Below, in pieces: positions 1 to 6,483 of a stretch of DNA of 7,030 nucleotides. Every line of letters starts with the position of its first letter. Position 1 is the stretch's first letter. The stretch lies in contig JAIRLF010000022.1 in NCBI GenBank assembly GCA_031259655.1, positions 1 through 7,030 on the forward strand. The letters are read 5' to 3'. The translations under genes were made by a program, and so were the position numbers. The notes under the pieces are model-generated. The model did no database searches. It had not been told where the DNA came from and was given only the letters and a program-made list of their open reading frames with translations. The stretch comes from Prevotellaceae bacterium (GTDB lineage Bacteria; Bacteroidota; Bacteroidia; Bacteroidales; UBA932).

Positions 1-76
1 TTACTTTCGATTTTTGCGCAAACCCCGTTACTAAGGTAAACAGTAATAATACTGCAACTAAACTTATTCTTTTCAT
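1..76 (-). CDS. Exported protein, N-terminal 25 codons only (partial)
   Basis: The start codon is the complement of 74-76 and the gene runs off the left edge of the window. The 25 visible residues begin MKRIS, continue with a hydrophobic stretch rich in Val and Leu (about residues 5-19) and end GFAQKSKV. This is a typical signal peptide with probable cleavage after the Ala of GFA, leaving Gln as the new N-terminus; there is no lipobox Cys. Only 4 bases separate it from the stop of the upstream membrane protein at 81, so it is almost certainly the third gene of the sigma/anti-sigma operon. In Bacteroides-type genomes I recall small exported DUF4252 proteins in this position, but nothing visible here proves that family. 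Being a signal-peptide-bearing gene is fairly secure; the function is unknown. Confidence 0.75.
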   Translation of the reverse strand, partial: MKRISLVAVLLLFTLVTGFAQKSKV

Positions 77-80
77 AATT

Positions 81-494
81 CTAATATTTTATTAAAGTTT
101 TATTAATTATTTCGTTTGACTTTTCTATTTCATTAGCAAATACGATATTGAATTCGTCGAATCCCTTATTAAGATTTGTCGACATCAATTCTAATGCTTT
201 TTTAATTTCTTTGTAAGCCGTTTCCGGGTCGTCGATTTGCCGGAGGTCGGAAGAAGCTAAAACGGAGAAAGTATCGGGTTGATTTGCCGGCTTTAGTAAC
301 AATCCGACAGAAAGAGCGATAATAATACTCGCAGCGATACTTCCCGTCCATAAGCGCAGTTTAATTTTTCGTTTTACCCGTTTCTCCGTTTCGGCTAAAC
401 TGTCTATCAATGTGTCCAACCGTGCTTCCAAGCCGGCAGGGACTTCAATTTCGTCATACAAATCCTCTATTTTCATCTTTTTCCCACTTTTCAT
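81..494 (-). CDS. Single-pass membrane protein, probable anti-sigma factor partner
   Basis: 137 residues if the first Met is used; a second Met at residue 7 (start at 476) is equally possible because neither has a clear ribosome binding site. The N-terminal part (about 8-47) is charged and helical, with acidic segments around IEDLYDEIEVP and a basic cluster KRVKRKIKLR just before the membrane. One transmembrane helix lies at about 48-67 (TGSIAASIIIALSVGLLL). The C-terminal 70 residues are predicted outside the cytoplasm and contain DDPETAYKEIKKALELMS followed by LNKG. No zinc-binding His-x3-Cys-x2-Cys motif of classical ZAS anti-sigma factors is present. It overlaps the sigma gene by 41 bases (or 23 with the later start), implying translational coupling. 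A cytoplasmic N-terminus, one helix and an external sensor region fit a membrane anchor that holds the sigma factor. That role is inferred from architecture and position, not from a recognised domain. Confidence 0.7.
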   Translation of the reverse strand: MKSGKKMKIEDLYDEIEVPAGLEARLDTLIDSLAETEKRVKRKIKLRLWTGSIAASIIIALSVGLLLKPANQPDTFSVLASSDLRQIDDPETAYKEIKKALELMSTNLNKGFDEFNIVFANEIEKSNEIINKTLIKY

Positions 495-969
495 ATATTT
501 TTTTAATCGTTTTTTTTGCTCTCGAAATCGTCATTCGGATATTTACCTGCGTCAACCCCGTGATTTTCTCAATCTCCTCATTCGAAAGATTATCCCAGAT
601 TTTCAACTGAACAACCTGCTTTTGTTGAGCCGGCAATTTCGACATAATATTTCGGACATGAACCAATTTATCTTGATTTTCTATCCGAGAGATTAGGGAA
701 TCGTTCGACTCTATATTCGTTTCGTAAATCTCAGACATAACAGGTTTTACCTTTCTCAAAAAATCCAAACAAGCATTTTTCAACAACGTGATGGCATAAC
801 TTTCGGGACTTATCAACGATTCGAGTTCTTCTCGCCTGTGCCATAATTTAATGTAAGTTTCCTGCACAATATCTTCCGCATCGGTTTGATTTTTAAGAAT
901 CTTGTATGCAATTCCGTACAGTTTCCCGTGATAAGGCAGAAATATCTTCTTAAAATTTTCAACAGTCAT
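454..969 (-). CDS. ECF-family RNA polymerase sigma factor
   Basis: 171 residues, the normal size for an extracytoplasmic-function sigma factor. Region 2 occupies about residues 9-75 and contains the diagnostic core-binding and -10 recognition segment DAEDIVQETYIKLW at 30-43, followed by the SYAITLLKNACLDFLRK helix. A short linker (about 76-103) replaces region 3. Region 4 is at about 104-157, with LPAQQKQVVQLK and a helix-turn-helix around LSNEEIEKITGLTQVNIRMTISRAK. It would direct RNA polymerase to a small stress or envelope regulon, released when the overlapping membrane protein lets go. The start at 969 is the only Met that keeps the whole of region 2. It is the first gene of the minus-strand operon and faces the 473-base divergent region. 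Family assignment is secure; the regulon and the inducing signal cannot be read here. Confidence 0.93.
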   Translation of the reverse strand: MTVENFKKIFLPYHGKLYGIAYKILKNQTDAEDIVQETYIKLWHRREELESLISPESYAITLLKNACLDFLRKVKPVMSEIYETNIESNDSLISRIENQDKLVHVRNIMSKLPAQQKQVVQLKIWDNLSNEEIEKITGLTQVNIRMTISRAKKTIKKIYEKWEKDENRGFV

Positions 970-1442
970 CGTTCATCAATCCAAATTTAATACCAAACGT
1001 CCTTTTTTTAATAAGACGAATTTAATAAGAAAATGTGACAAAACGGACATAATTTTTGGCTCTGTAACGAATCGGGATAGTAAACTCTTGTAAGATACAG
1101 AGGGCATGCCTGCCCATATCGGCAATGAAACGTATGTTCGACGTCGGCAATTATTTGTAAACCGGCAAATAGTTTGATTATAAAAAAGGAAATTTTGTTG
1201 TACATACACACCTCAAAAATAAAGGTGCGAATCACCCGTCGAATTCGTTATAGAGCCGAAAAATTGAAGTACACGAGATAAATAAAAATGTTTTCCAATG
1301 AAATTGTTTTTGTGTAAAATTCACTTGTAATACAGTTATTTATGTTACGGCATCAGGTGTGAGGATTCAGGCGCAATGTTATATATAATAAAATTGTGTT
1401 ATCTTTGCGGCGTTTATAACATATAGTAAACATTATAGTAAA
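970..1442. other. Divergent intergenic region between the sigma operon and ftsX
   Basis: This 473-base stretch separates the two outward-facing operons. The ftsX-proximal end holds a convincing Bacteroidota promoter (see 1377-1407). For the sigma gene, the minus strand offers two weaker TAnnTTTG matches: TAAATTTG at 982-989 (too close to the start for a normal leader) and TATTTTTG at 1214-1221; neither has a clear -33 element. Two overlapping minus-strand reading frames of about 75 codons (976-1209 and 1008-1235) cover the middle. One reads through a Cys/His-bearing stretch (HTFHCRYGQACP, about 1090-1140), but I recognise no domain and see no promoter or operon logic for either, so I do not call them genes. 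No tRNA, hairpin terminator or riboswitch stands out. Confidence 0.5.
1377..1407 (+). promoter_or_regulatory. Bacteroidota-type promoter for ftsX
   Basis: TATCTTTG at 1400-1407 is an exact match to the -7 element TAnnTTTG used by the primary sigma factor of Bacteroidota, and it is followed by GCGGCG as is common. The -33 element is weak: TGTTA at 1377-1381 lies at roughly the right distance (19 bases) but is not a clean TTTG. The start of transcription would fall near 1412-1414, leaving an AT-rich leader of about 30 bases before the ftsX ATG at 1443. It is probably the main promoter of the ftsX–DUF3098–uppP–dtd run. Confidence 0.7.
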
Positions 1443-2324
1443 ATGTCATTAAAAGTAAAGAAAATTGTTTCGAGCAGGTTGCGTACATCTTATCTTTCTT
1501 CGGTAATAAGCACGTCATTAGTATTGTTTTTGCTTGGCGTTGTCGGGATTTTGGTGTTCAATCTGAATCGTTTGCCGAAGACCATACGCGACCAGATAAC
1601 AATTTCGATAAATCTCGAAGATACCATCACCAACAGAAGCGCTATGCGTGTTCTGGCAATGGTCGAGCTTAAAGAATTTGTAGACAAAGCGCGATACAAG
1701 TCCAAAGACGAAACCGGCAAAGAAATGAGCGGCGAACTTGGCGACGATTTCATCAAACTGCTCGGCGAAAATCCACTCCCTTCGAGAATCGACATTAATC
1801 TTAAACCCGATTATTTTTCACCCGAAGGAATCGAACACGCCATGCGTGAACTGCGTAAACTCGAAGGAATTAAAGACATACTGTATAACAAATCGCTTTT
1901 CGAACAGGTTGCCGAAAACACAAAAAAAGTAAGCATCATCATACTTATTTTTGTCGTTTTATTGCTGTTTATCTCGGTGTTTCTGATAAATAACACCATT
2001 CGTCTGGCAATTTACTCAAAACGGTTTCTGATTAACACAATGAAACTTGTCGGAGCTAATACTACATTTATCCGTACACCATTTCTTACCGCAAGTATTT
2101 GGCAGGGATTGATTTCGGGATTTATCGCTATCATCCTTTTGTTGGGATTGATACTGATTCTTAGAAACGATTTCTCGAATATCCTGGAACTTACGGATGC
2201 GAACATGTTCGGCACGCTGTTTGCTATGATATTGGTATTAGGCTCTTTGATTAATTTCGTTTCAACATATATAATAGTAACAAAATACACAAAAGTCGGC
2301 GTTGACGATTTGTGGGAAGGATAA
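1443..2324 (+). CDS. ftsX: Cell division permease FtsX
   Basis: 293 residues, normal for Gram-negative FtsX. FtsX is the membrane half of the FtsEX ABC-type complex, which uses ATP hydrolysis by FtsE to activate cell-wall hydrolases at the septum. The topology is characteristic: a basic N-terminus, a first membrane helix at about 19-42, a large periplasmic loop at about 43-160 containing the family's NPLPSRIDI segment (110-118), then three more helices at about 162-185, 217-240 and 256-279. The conserved cytoplasmic MKLVGA motif sits at 200-205 between helices two and three. The ATPase gene ftsE is not adjacent here, so the partner must be encoded elsewhere. The ATG at 1443 gives the full N-terminus and lies about 30 bases after a likely transcription start. 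The gene begins a co-directional run with DUF3098 and uppP, all membrane and cell-wall functions. Confidence 0.93.
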   Translation: MSLKVKKIVSSRLRTSYLSSVISTSLVLFLLGVVGILVFNLNRLPKTIRDQITISINLEDTITNRSAMRVLAMVELKEFVDKARYKSKDETGKEMSGELGDDFIKLLGENPLPSRIDINLKPDYFSPEGIEHAMRELRKLEGIKDILYNKSLFEQVAENTKKVSIIILIFVVLLLFISVFLINNTIRLAIYSKRFLINTMKLVGANTTFIRTPFLTASIWQGLISGFIAIILLLGLILILRNDFSNILELTDANMFGTLFAMILVLGSLINFVSTYIIVTKYTKVGVDDLWEG

Positions 2325-2344
2325 TATTTATTTTATAAAAAAAT

Positions 2345-2635
2345 ATGGCAAATAAAAGTAAGACAGTAAAATCAAACAAGGAAGAAACCCCTGCAAAAGC
2401 AGGTTTTGCTATTCCGAAAGAAAACTACAAACTCATACTGATTGGTTTAGGTATCATCGTTTTGGGATTTATTCTGATGGTCGGAGGAGGTTCCGACGAC
2501 CCGAATGTGTTTAAAGAAGAGGAACTTTTCAGCTTCAGAAGGATTTCTTTGTCGTCGATACTTGTGATTTTCGGTTTTGTGTTCGAGGTGTATGCGATAA
2601 TGAAAAAGCCCAAATCCGACGAACCGGAGAAATAA
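2345..2635 (+). CDS. DUF3098 family small membrane protein
   Basis: 96 residues. The N-terminus (about 1-24) is Lys-rich and polar. It is followed by FAIPKENYKLILIGLGIIV, which begins the first membrane helix (about 28-47), the short loop GGGSDDPNVFKEEELFSFRR, a second helix at about 68-86 and a basic tail. Two helices, the NYKLILIG entry and the FSFRRISLSSILVI segment match what I know of DUF3098, a Bacteroidota-restricted family usually found between ftsX and uppP, as here. Its biochemical function is unknown. The constant neighbourhood suggests a role linked to division or to the undecaprenyl lipid carrier, which is inference. It starts 20 bases after the ftsX stop in an A-rich spacer and is surely co-transcribed. 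Confidence 0.85.
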   Translation: MANKSKTVKSNKEETPAKAGFAIPKENYKLILIGLGIIVLGFILMVGGGSDDPNVFKEEELFSFRRISLSSILVIFGFVFEVYAIMKKPKSDEPEK

Positions 2636-2675
2636 TTTATTGACATTTAAACAAATAAAAACTATTTTTTGAATC

Positions 2676-3467
2676 ATGGAAACATGGGAAGCGCTTATAT
2701 TGGGTATTGTACAGGGACTTACCGAATTTCTGCCGGTGAGTAGCAGTGGGCATTTGCTCCTGTCCAAAGAGATTTTGGGAATAGAAAACAACGGCGGAAC
2801 AACCTTTGAAGTTCTGGTACATGCTGCTACTGTGCTTAGTACGTTGACGGTTTTCAGAAACGACATCGTCAAACTGTTTGCCGGACTGTTCGAGTTCAAA
2901 TATAACAGCGAAACGGAATATATCCTGAAAATCGTTGTATCTATGCTCCCTGTAATGATTGTCGGGCTGTTCTTTAAGGAAGAAGTCGAAGCTCTTTTCG
3001 GCGAAGGACCTGTTCTTGTGGGTTCCATGCTTGTGCTTACCGCCGTTTTGCTTCTGTTTTCGCATTTTGCGCCGAAAGGCAAAAAGCCGATTTCCTACGG
3101 CAACGCTTTTGTTATAGGACTTGCGCAAGCTTGCGCCGTACTTCCGGGGCTTTCGCGCTCGGGCAGCACAATATCGACAGGTTTATTGCTTGGAAATAAC
3201 AAAAACGACATCGCGCGGTTTTCGTTCCTGATGGTGCTTGTGCCTATTTTGGGCGAGGCGTTTCTGGACTTGCTTGACGGCAATTTTTCACCGGCAGCTT
3301 CGGGAATCGCTACGTTTCCGTTGATAATCGGGTTTATCGGGGCATACATTTCGGGACTGTTTGCCTGCAAACTGATGATTAAATTAGTCAGCCAAGTGAA
3401 ACTGTACTGGTTTGCAATTTATTGCGCCGTAATTGGGATTGCTGCGATTGTTTATTCGATAGTGTAG
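2676..3467 (+). CDS. uppP: Undecaprenyl-diphosphate phosphatase (BacA/UppP type)
   Basis: 263 residues, the usual length. The integral membrane enzyme removes one phosphate from undecaprenyl diphosphate, regenerating the lipid carrier for peptidoglycan and surface polysaccharide synthesis; extra copies give bacitracin resistance. Both signature motifs are present: QGLTEFLPVSSSGH at residues 13-26 (Q13, E17, Ser-rich loop, H26) and PGLSRSGST at 157-165, with R161 as the expected catalytic Arg. Several hydrophobic helices lie between and after them (about 85-101, 112-131, 142-155, 180-195, 211-230, 240-262), consistent with the multi-pass inverted-repeat fold. The ATG at 2676 places the first motif at its usual distance from the N-terminus. 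The gene follows DUF3098 by 40 bases and ends 3 bases before dtd. No key residue is missing, so it should be functional. Confidence 0.96.
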   Translation: METWEALILGIVQGLTEFLPVSSSGHLLLSKEILGIENNGGTTFEVLVHAATVLSTLTVFRNDIVKLFAGLFEFKYNSETEYILKIVVSMLPVMIVGLFFKEEVEALFGEGPVLVGSMLVLTAVLLLFSHFAPKGKKPISYGNAFVIGLAQACAVLPGLSRSGSTISTGLLLGNNKNDIARFSFLMVLVPILGEAFLDLLDGNFSPAASGIATFPLIIGFIGAYISGLFACKLMIKLVSQVKLYWFAIYCAVIGIAAIVYSIV

Positions 3468-3470
3468 CCG

Positions 3471-3932
3471 ATGAGAGTGTTGATTCAGAGAGTTAAAGAG
3501 GCGTCCGTCGCCGTAGAAGGCAGAATAATCGGGCAAATACCCGTTGGTTTACTGCTTTTTGTGAGTTTTGAAGAAAGCGATGCAACGACCGATTTGGATG
3601 TCGTAGCGGCAAAAGTTTCCAAACTGCGAATTTTCGATGACGAAAACGGCGTGATGAATCTTTCGATATCCGACATCAAAGGGCAATTCCTTGTAGTCAG
3701 CCAGTTCACTTTGCACGCGCAGACAAAAAAGGGAAACAGACCTTCGTATATTATGGCGGCAAATCCCGCTGTCGCCAAACCGCTTTACGAACAATTTGTC
3801 GCGAAACTCCGGCAATATTCCGGTTTCGAGGTTCAAACGGGCGAGTTTGGAGCAGATATGAAAGTCTCTCTGATTAACGACGGACCTGTTACTATCTGGA
3901 TAGACACTTTAGAGTTAAAAACTAAAAGTTAA
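3471..3932 (+). CDS. dtd: D-aminoacyl-tRNA deacylase
   Basis: 153 residues, close to the typical 145-150. The cytosolic dimeric enzyme hydrolyses D-amino acids (and glycine from tRNA-Ala) mischarged on tRNA, protecting translation. The N-terminal MRVLIQRVKEASVAVEGRIIG, read in pieces, is the family opening. The active-site motif SQFTL is at 77-81 and the cross-subunit Gly-cisPro motif NDGPVT is at 136-141; the segment KKGNRPSY (86-93) is also standard. The start overlaps nothing but lies only 3 bases after the uppP stop, with no separate ribosome binding site, so coupled translation is likely. The last codons (LELKTKS) lie inside a 14-bp tandem duplication that includes the stop codon, so the final five or so residues may be a recent addition. 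Its pairing with uppP is not one I would treat as universal in the phylum. Confidence 0.95.
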   Translation: MRVLIQRVKEASVAVEGRIIGQIPVGLLLFVSFEESDATTDLDVVAAKVSKLRIFDDENGVMNLSISDIKGQFLVVSQFTLHAQTKKGNRPSYIMAANPAVAKPLYEQFVAKLRQYSGFEVQTGEFGADMKVSLINDGPVTIWIDTLELKTKS

Positions 3933-3940
3933 AAACTAAA
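3913..3940 (+). repeat. 14-bp tandem duplication over the dtd stop codon
   Basis: AGTTAAAAACTAAA occurs at 3913-3926 and again, perfectly, at 3927-3940, with AGTT beginning a third partial copy at 3941-3944. The first copy encodes the last codons of dtd and the stop TAA (3930-3932) falls at the start of the second, so the unit was duplicated across the end of the gene. It looks like a simple slippage duplication. Repeat identity is read directly; any function is unknown. Confidence 0.85.
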
Positions 3941-3947
3941 AGTTTTT
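3931..3947 (+). terminator. Weak AT-rich hairpin after dtd
   Basis: AAAAACT (3931-3937), loop AAA and AGTTTTT (3941-3947) form a perfect 7-bp stem ending in a T run immediately after the dtd stop. With only one G:C pair it would be a poor intrinsic terminator, so at most it lowers read-through into the trp genes. No obvious promoter precedes trpG, which argues that read-through is needed. Confidence 0.25.
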
Positions 3948-3952
3948 GGACG

Positions 3953-4051
3953 ATGAATAGAAAGCGCATAGCATTATTTCACGCATTTGCGCCGCCGGCG
4001 GCACAATTAGAAAATGTGGAAATCGTCCGAATGCCGAAAAATAAAAGATAA
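3953..4051 (+). CDS. Possible 32-residue ORF upstream of trpG
   Basis: An ATG at 3953 opens a frame of 32 codons ending with TAA at 4049-4051, six bases before the trpG start. The product would begin MNRKRIALFHAF, contain APPAAQLENVEIV and end in a basic KNKR. It has no Trp codon, so it is not a classical trp leader peptide. It contains the GC-rich palindrome at 3991-4002. I recognise no family. It could be a coupled mini-gene, a remnant of a gene that once stood between dtd and trpG, or chance. Its size and lack of homology keep confidence low. Confidence 0.2.
   Translation: MNRKRIALFHAFAPPAAQLENVEIVRMPKNKR
3991..4002. repeat. GC-only 12-bp palindrome upstream of trpG
   Basis: GCCGCCGGCGGC is a perfect inverted repeat of 12 bases, all G or C, in a spacer that is otherwise AT-rich. 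The flanking TG and CA can pair across one mismatch, extending the stem. It lies 56 bases before the trpG ATG and has no T run after it, so it is not a standard terminator. It could be an RNA stem in the leader of trpG or a protein-binding site. Confidence 0.5.
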
Positions 4052-4057
4052 AAAGAT

Positions 4058-4630
4058 ATGAAGATATTAGTATTTGATAATTACGATTCGTTTACCTATA
4101 ATTTGGTACATGCTATCAGCCGTTTGGGTTACGATGATGTCGATGTGGCGCGCAATGATTGTATTGCTCTTGAGGATGTTGCTAAATACGACAAGATTGT
4201 GCTTTCGCCGGGTCCGGGAATACCTTCCGAAAGCGGTATTTTGCTCGATTTGATTAAAACTTATGCGCCGACGAAAAGCATTTTTGGCGTTTGTCTTGGC
4301 GAACAGGCAATCGGCGAGGTGTTTGGCGGAAAACTCGAAAATCTGACAAGTGTATATCATGGCATAAGTACGGAAATCCGAATTATCGACGACGACCCTC
4401 TGTTTGCCGGATTAGAACGCAGTTTCAACGCCGGACGCTATCATTCGTGGATTGTGAGCCGCGAAAATTTCCCCGACGAATTGAAAATAACGGCTATAGA
4501 CTCGGAAAACAACATAATGGCTTTAGCTCATCGAAAATACGATGTGCGCGGCGTGCAGTTTCATCCCGAATCGGTGTTGACGCCCGCCGGAAATCAAATA
4601 TTGAAAAATTGGTTGGAATTAAATAATTAA
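4058..4630 (+). CDS. trpG: Anthranilate synthase glutamine amidotransferase subunit (TrpG; possibly shared with PabB)
   Basis: 190 residues, the standard single-domain class I glutamine amidotransferase length. It hydrolyses glutamine and passes ammonia to TrpE, which makes anthranilate from chorismate. Visible motifs are FDNYDSFTYNLV at 6-17, the oxyanion segment SPGPG at 50-54, the nucleophile elbow GVCLGEQAIGEVFGG at 77-91 with C79, GRYHSW at 126-131, and the His/Glu pair in VQFHPES (H169, E171). The elbow reads GEQ where most family members read GHQ; the catalytic triad itself is complete. The neighbouring trpD and trpC support TrpG over the near-identical folate enzyme PabA, although one protein may serve both. 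No trpE is adjacent. It precedes trpD by 3 bases. The start at 4058 is fixed by the family's MKILVFDNYD opening. Confidence 0.93.
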   Translation: MKILVFDNYDSFTYNLVHAISRLGYDDVDVARNDCIALEDVAKYDKIVLSPGPGIPSESGILLDLIKTYAPTKSIFGVCLGEQAIGEVFGGKLENLTSVYHGISTEIRIIDDDPLFAGLERSFNAGRYHSWIVSRENFPDELKITAIDSENNIMALAHRKYDVRGVQFHPESVLTPAGNQILKNWLELNN

Positions 4631-4633
4631 TAA

Positions 4634-5629
4634 ATGAAAAACTTATTGTATCGCTTGTTTGAACACAAAAACCTCGACCGTGAAGAATCACGTAACGTCT
4701 TGATTCGTATGGCTCGCGGCGAATATAACGAAAGCCAGATTGCCGCTTTCATCACAGTGTTTTTGATGCGCAGCATCACTATTGACGAATTGTCGGGTTT
4801 TCGCGACGCTTTGCTCGAATTGCGCGTACCGGTCGACTTAGCTGCCTACAACGCTATCGACATTGTTGGTACCGGCGGAGATAATAAAAATACGTTCAAT
4901 ATTTCGACGGCGGCGTGTTTTACGGTCGCCGGAGCGGGATACAACGTTGTGAAACACGGTAACTATGGTTCGAGTTCGGTCAGTGGAGCGTCGAATGTAA
5001 TAGAATATCACGGAGTTAAATTCACGCGGGACCTCGATTTGATGCGCCGTTCGCTTGACGAATCGAATGTGGCTTATCTTCATGCGCAATTTTTTAATCC
5101 GGCGTTGAAAATCGTAGCTCCTGTCCGTAAAAATCTTGCTGTGAGGACGTTTTTTAATATGCTCGGTCCATTGGTTAATCCCACTTTGCCGAAACGCCAG
5201 ATGCTCGGCGTTTATAATCTGAAACTTGCACGGCTATACTACTATCTTTACCAGCAGGCCGGAAACGATTTTGTGGTCGTGAACTCGCTGGACGGATACG
5301 ACGAAATATCGCTTACTTCCGATTTTAAGTGCTTCGATAATAAGGGCGAAACAATCTATACTCCCGAACAGTTAGGATTTCGACGCGCCGAAGAAAATGC
5401 CCTGTATGGCGGGGCAACTGTCGACGAAGCGGCTGCAATTTTCGACCGTGTACTCGAAAATCGGGCTTCCGAAGAACAAAAAAACGCCGTCGTTGCTAAT
5501 GCGGCGTTCGCTATCAAAATAATAAATCCCAAATCGGAAATCGCAGAATGTATTGCCACAGCGCGCGAATCGCTCGATAGCGGCAAGGCGCTGAATGCGT
5601 TCCGAAAATTTGTTGAAATAAATTCCTGA
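4634..5629 (+). CDS. trpD: Anthranilate phosphoribosyltransferase
   Basis: 331 residues, the normal length for monofunctional TrpD. It transfers the phosphoribosyl group from PRPP to anthranilate. An N-terminal helical domain (about 1-70) precedes the nucleoside phosphorylase-like fold. The PRPP-binding signature GTGGD is at 79-83 and NIST at 89-92. The loop KHGNYGSSSVSGASNV starts at residue 107 and corresponds to the usual KHGNRAxSSxSG, with Tyr-Gly replacing Arg-Ala. The anthranilate-binding arginine is in APVRKN (R165), followed by RTFFNMLGPLVNP (171-183). The metal-binding Asp-Glu pair D223-E224 is in SLDGYDEIS. All expected residues are present. It is not fused to trpG as it is in some enterobacteria. 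It starts 3 bases after the trpG stop, and its own stop TGA overlaps the trpC ATG by one base (TGATG), so the three genes are translated together. Confidence 0.96.
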   Translation: MKNLLYRLFEHKNLDREESRNVLIRMARGEYNESQIAAFITVFLMRSITIDELSGFRDALLELRVPVDLAAYNAIDIVGTGGDNKNTFNISTAACFTVAGAGYNVVKHGNYGSSSVSGASNVIEYHGVKFTRDLDLMRRSLDESNVAYLHAQFFNPALKIVAPVRKNLAVRTFFNMLGPLVNPTLPKRQMLGVYNLKLARLYYYLYQQAGNDFVVVNSLDGYDEISLTSDFKCFDNKGETIYTPEQLGFRRAEENALYGGATVDEAAAIFDRVLENRASEEQKNAVVANAAFAIKIINPKSEIAECIATARESLDSGKALNAFRKFVEINS

Positions 5630-6414
5630 TGAATATTTTAGATAAGATTATAGCTACAAAACGGCTCGAACTCGAAAAAAACAGCGAAATCCGTGCGTTT
5701 GAGGAGATTTTCGAGGAAGCAAAGTCGGTAACACGACCGACGCTATCGTTTGTCGAAGCGATACAAAAATCGGATAACCATATTATTGCCGAATTTAAAC
5801 GCCGTTCTCCCTCGAAAGGTTTTTTCAATGCCGACGCCGATGTGGAAACTATTGTCGGAGGATATTCGGCGGCAGGAGCGGTGGCAATATCCGTGCTTAC
5901 CGACTGTGATTACTTTGGCGGCTCGCTCGACGACCTCTCCGCCGCACGGAAAGTGTCTGCTGTGCCTTTGTTGCGTAAAGATTTTATCGTCGACCCGTAT
6001 CAGATTTGCGAAGCGCGAATCGCCGGCGCGGATGTCATCCTGCTTATCGCCGCGGCTATGACTGCGGATAAATGCGCCGAACTTGCGGAGTTTGCCCGTT
6101 CGCTCGATATCGAAGTGTTGCTGGAAATACATAACGAACAGGAATTGACGCATCTCAATCCGTTCGTCAATGTTGTCGGCGTCAATAATCGCGATCTGAC
6201 AACTTTTGTTACCGACGTTTCGACTTCGTACAGATTATCTCCAATGATACCTGCCGAATTTCCGAAAATCTCCGAAAGCGGAATATCTTCGCTTTCAACA
6301 TTGAAAGAATTATACGACGCCGGTTTCCGAGGTTTCCTGATGGGCGAAAATTTTATGAAAGAACCGAAACCCGACGAGGCGCTGAAACAATTTATAATGC
6401 GAAAAAATAAATAG
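5629..6414 (+). CDS. trpC: Indole-3-glycerol-phosphate synthase
   Basis: 261 residues, the standard length for a monofunctional enzyme without a fused TrpF domain. The TIM-barrel enzyme closes the ring of carboxyphenylamino-deoxyribulose phosphate, releasing CO2. Recognisable segments are IAEFKRRSPSKG at 53-64 (catalytic E55 and K57), SVLTDCDYFGGS at 88-99, LLRKDFIVDPYQI at 114-126 (catalytic K117), LLEIHNE at 164-170 (E166), GVNNRDL at 184-190 (N187), SESGI at 215-219, and the phosphate-binding GFLMGENFM near the C-terminus. No expected residue is lost. The ATG at 5629 overlaps the trpD stop. It is the last complete gene of the run; trpF, trpB and trpA, which would complete the pathway, do not follow, and a transposase remnant lies 70 bases downstream. 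Confidence 0.96.
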   Translation: MNILDKIIATKRLELEKNSEIRAFEEIFEEAKSVTRPTLSFVEAIQKSDNHIIAEFKRRSPSKGFFNADADVETIVGGYSAAGAVAISVLTDCDYFGGSLDDLSAARKVSAVPLLRKDFIVDPYQICEARIAGADVILLIAAAMTADKCAELAEFARSLDIEVLLEIHNEQELTHLNPFVNVVGVNNRDLTTFVTDVSTSYRLSPMIPAEFPKISESGISSLSTLKELYDAGFRGFLMGENFMKEPKPDEALKQFIMRKNK

Positions 6415-6483
6415 ATAGAGGTGTGTCCGAAAACTGTATTAGTAGAACGTATAAAGTTATATTGTTATGAGAATTAAGTCATT

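Noticed and set aside
837..842. A second TGGCAC core on the minus strand (possible sigma-54 -24 element)
   Set aside because: It lies inside the sigma factor gene and no TTGC follows at the required spacing, so only the 6976-6992 site qualifies.
982..989. TAAATTTG on the minus strand as promoter of the ECF sigma operon
   Set aside because: It matches TAnnTTTG but has no -33 element and would leave a leader of only a few bases; ECF genes often use other promoters, so I did not call it.
1490..1795. Long antisense frame inside ftsX, and similar antisense frames inside DUF3098, uppP, dtd and the trp genes
   Set aside because: They are opposite-strand shadows of well-supported genes, with no domain, promoter or operon logic of their own.
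3953..4051. Classical trp attenuator leader peptide before trpG
   Set aside because: The ORF has no Trp codons and no terminator/antiterminator pair with a T run is visible.
4291..4626. 111-codon same-strand frame inside trpG
   Set aside because: It is an out-of-frame reading of a gene with complete family motifs; the Arg-rich product has no recognisable character.
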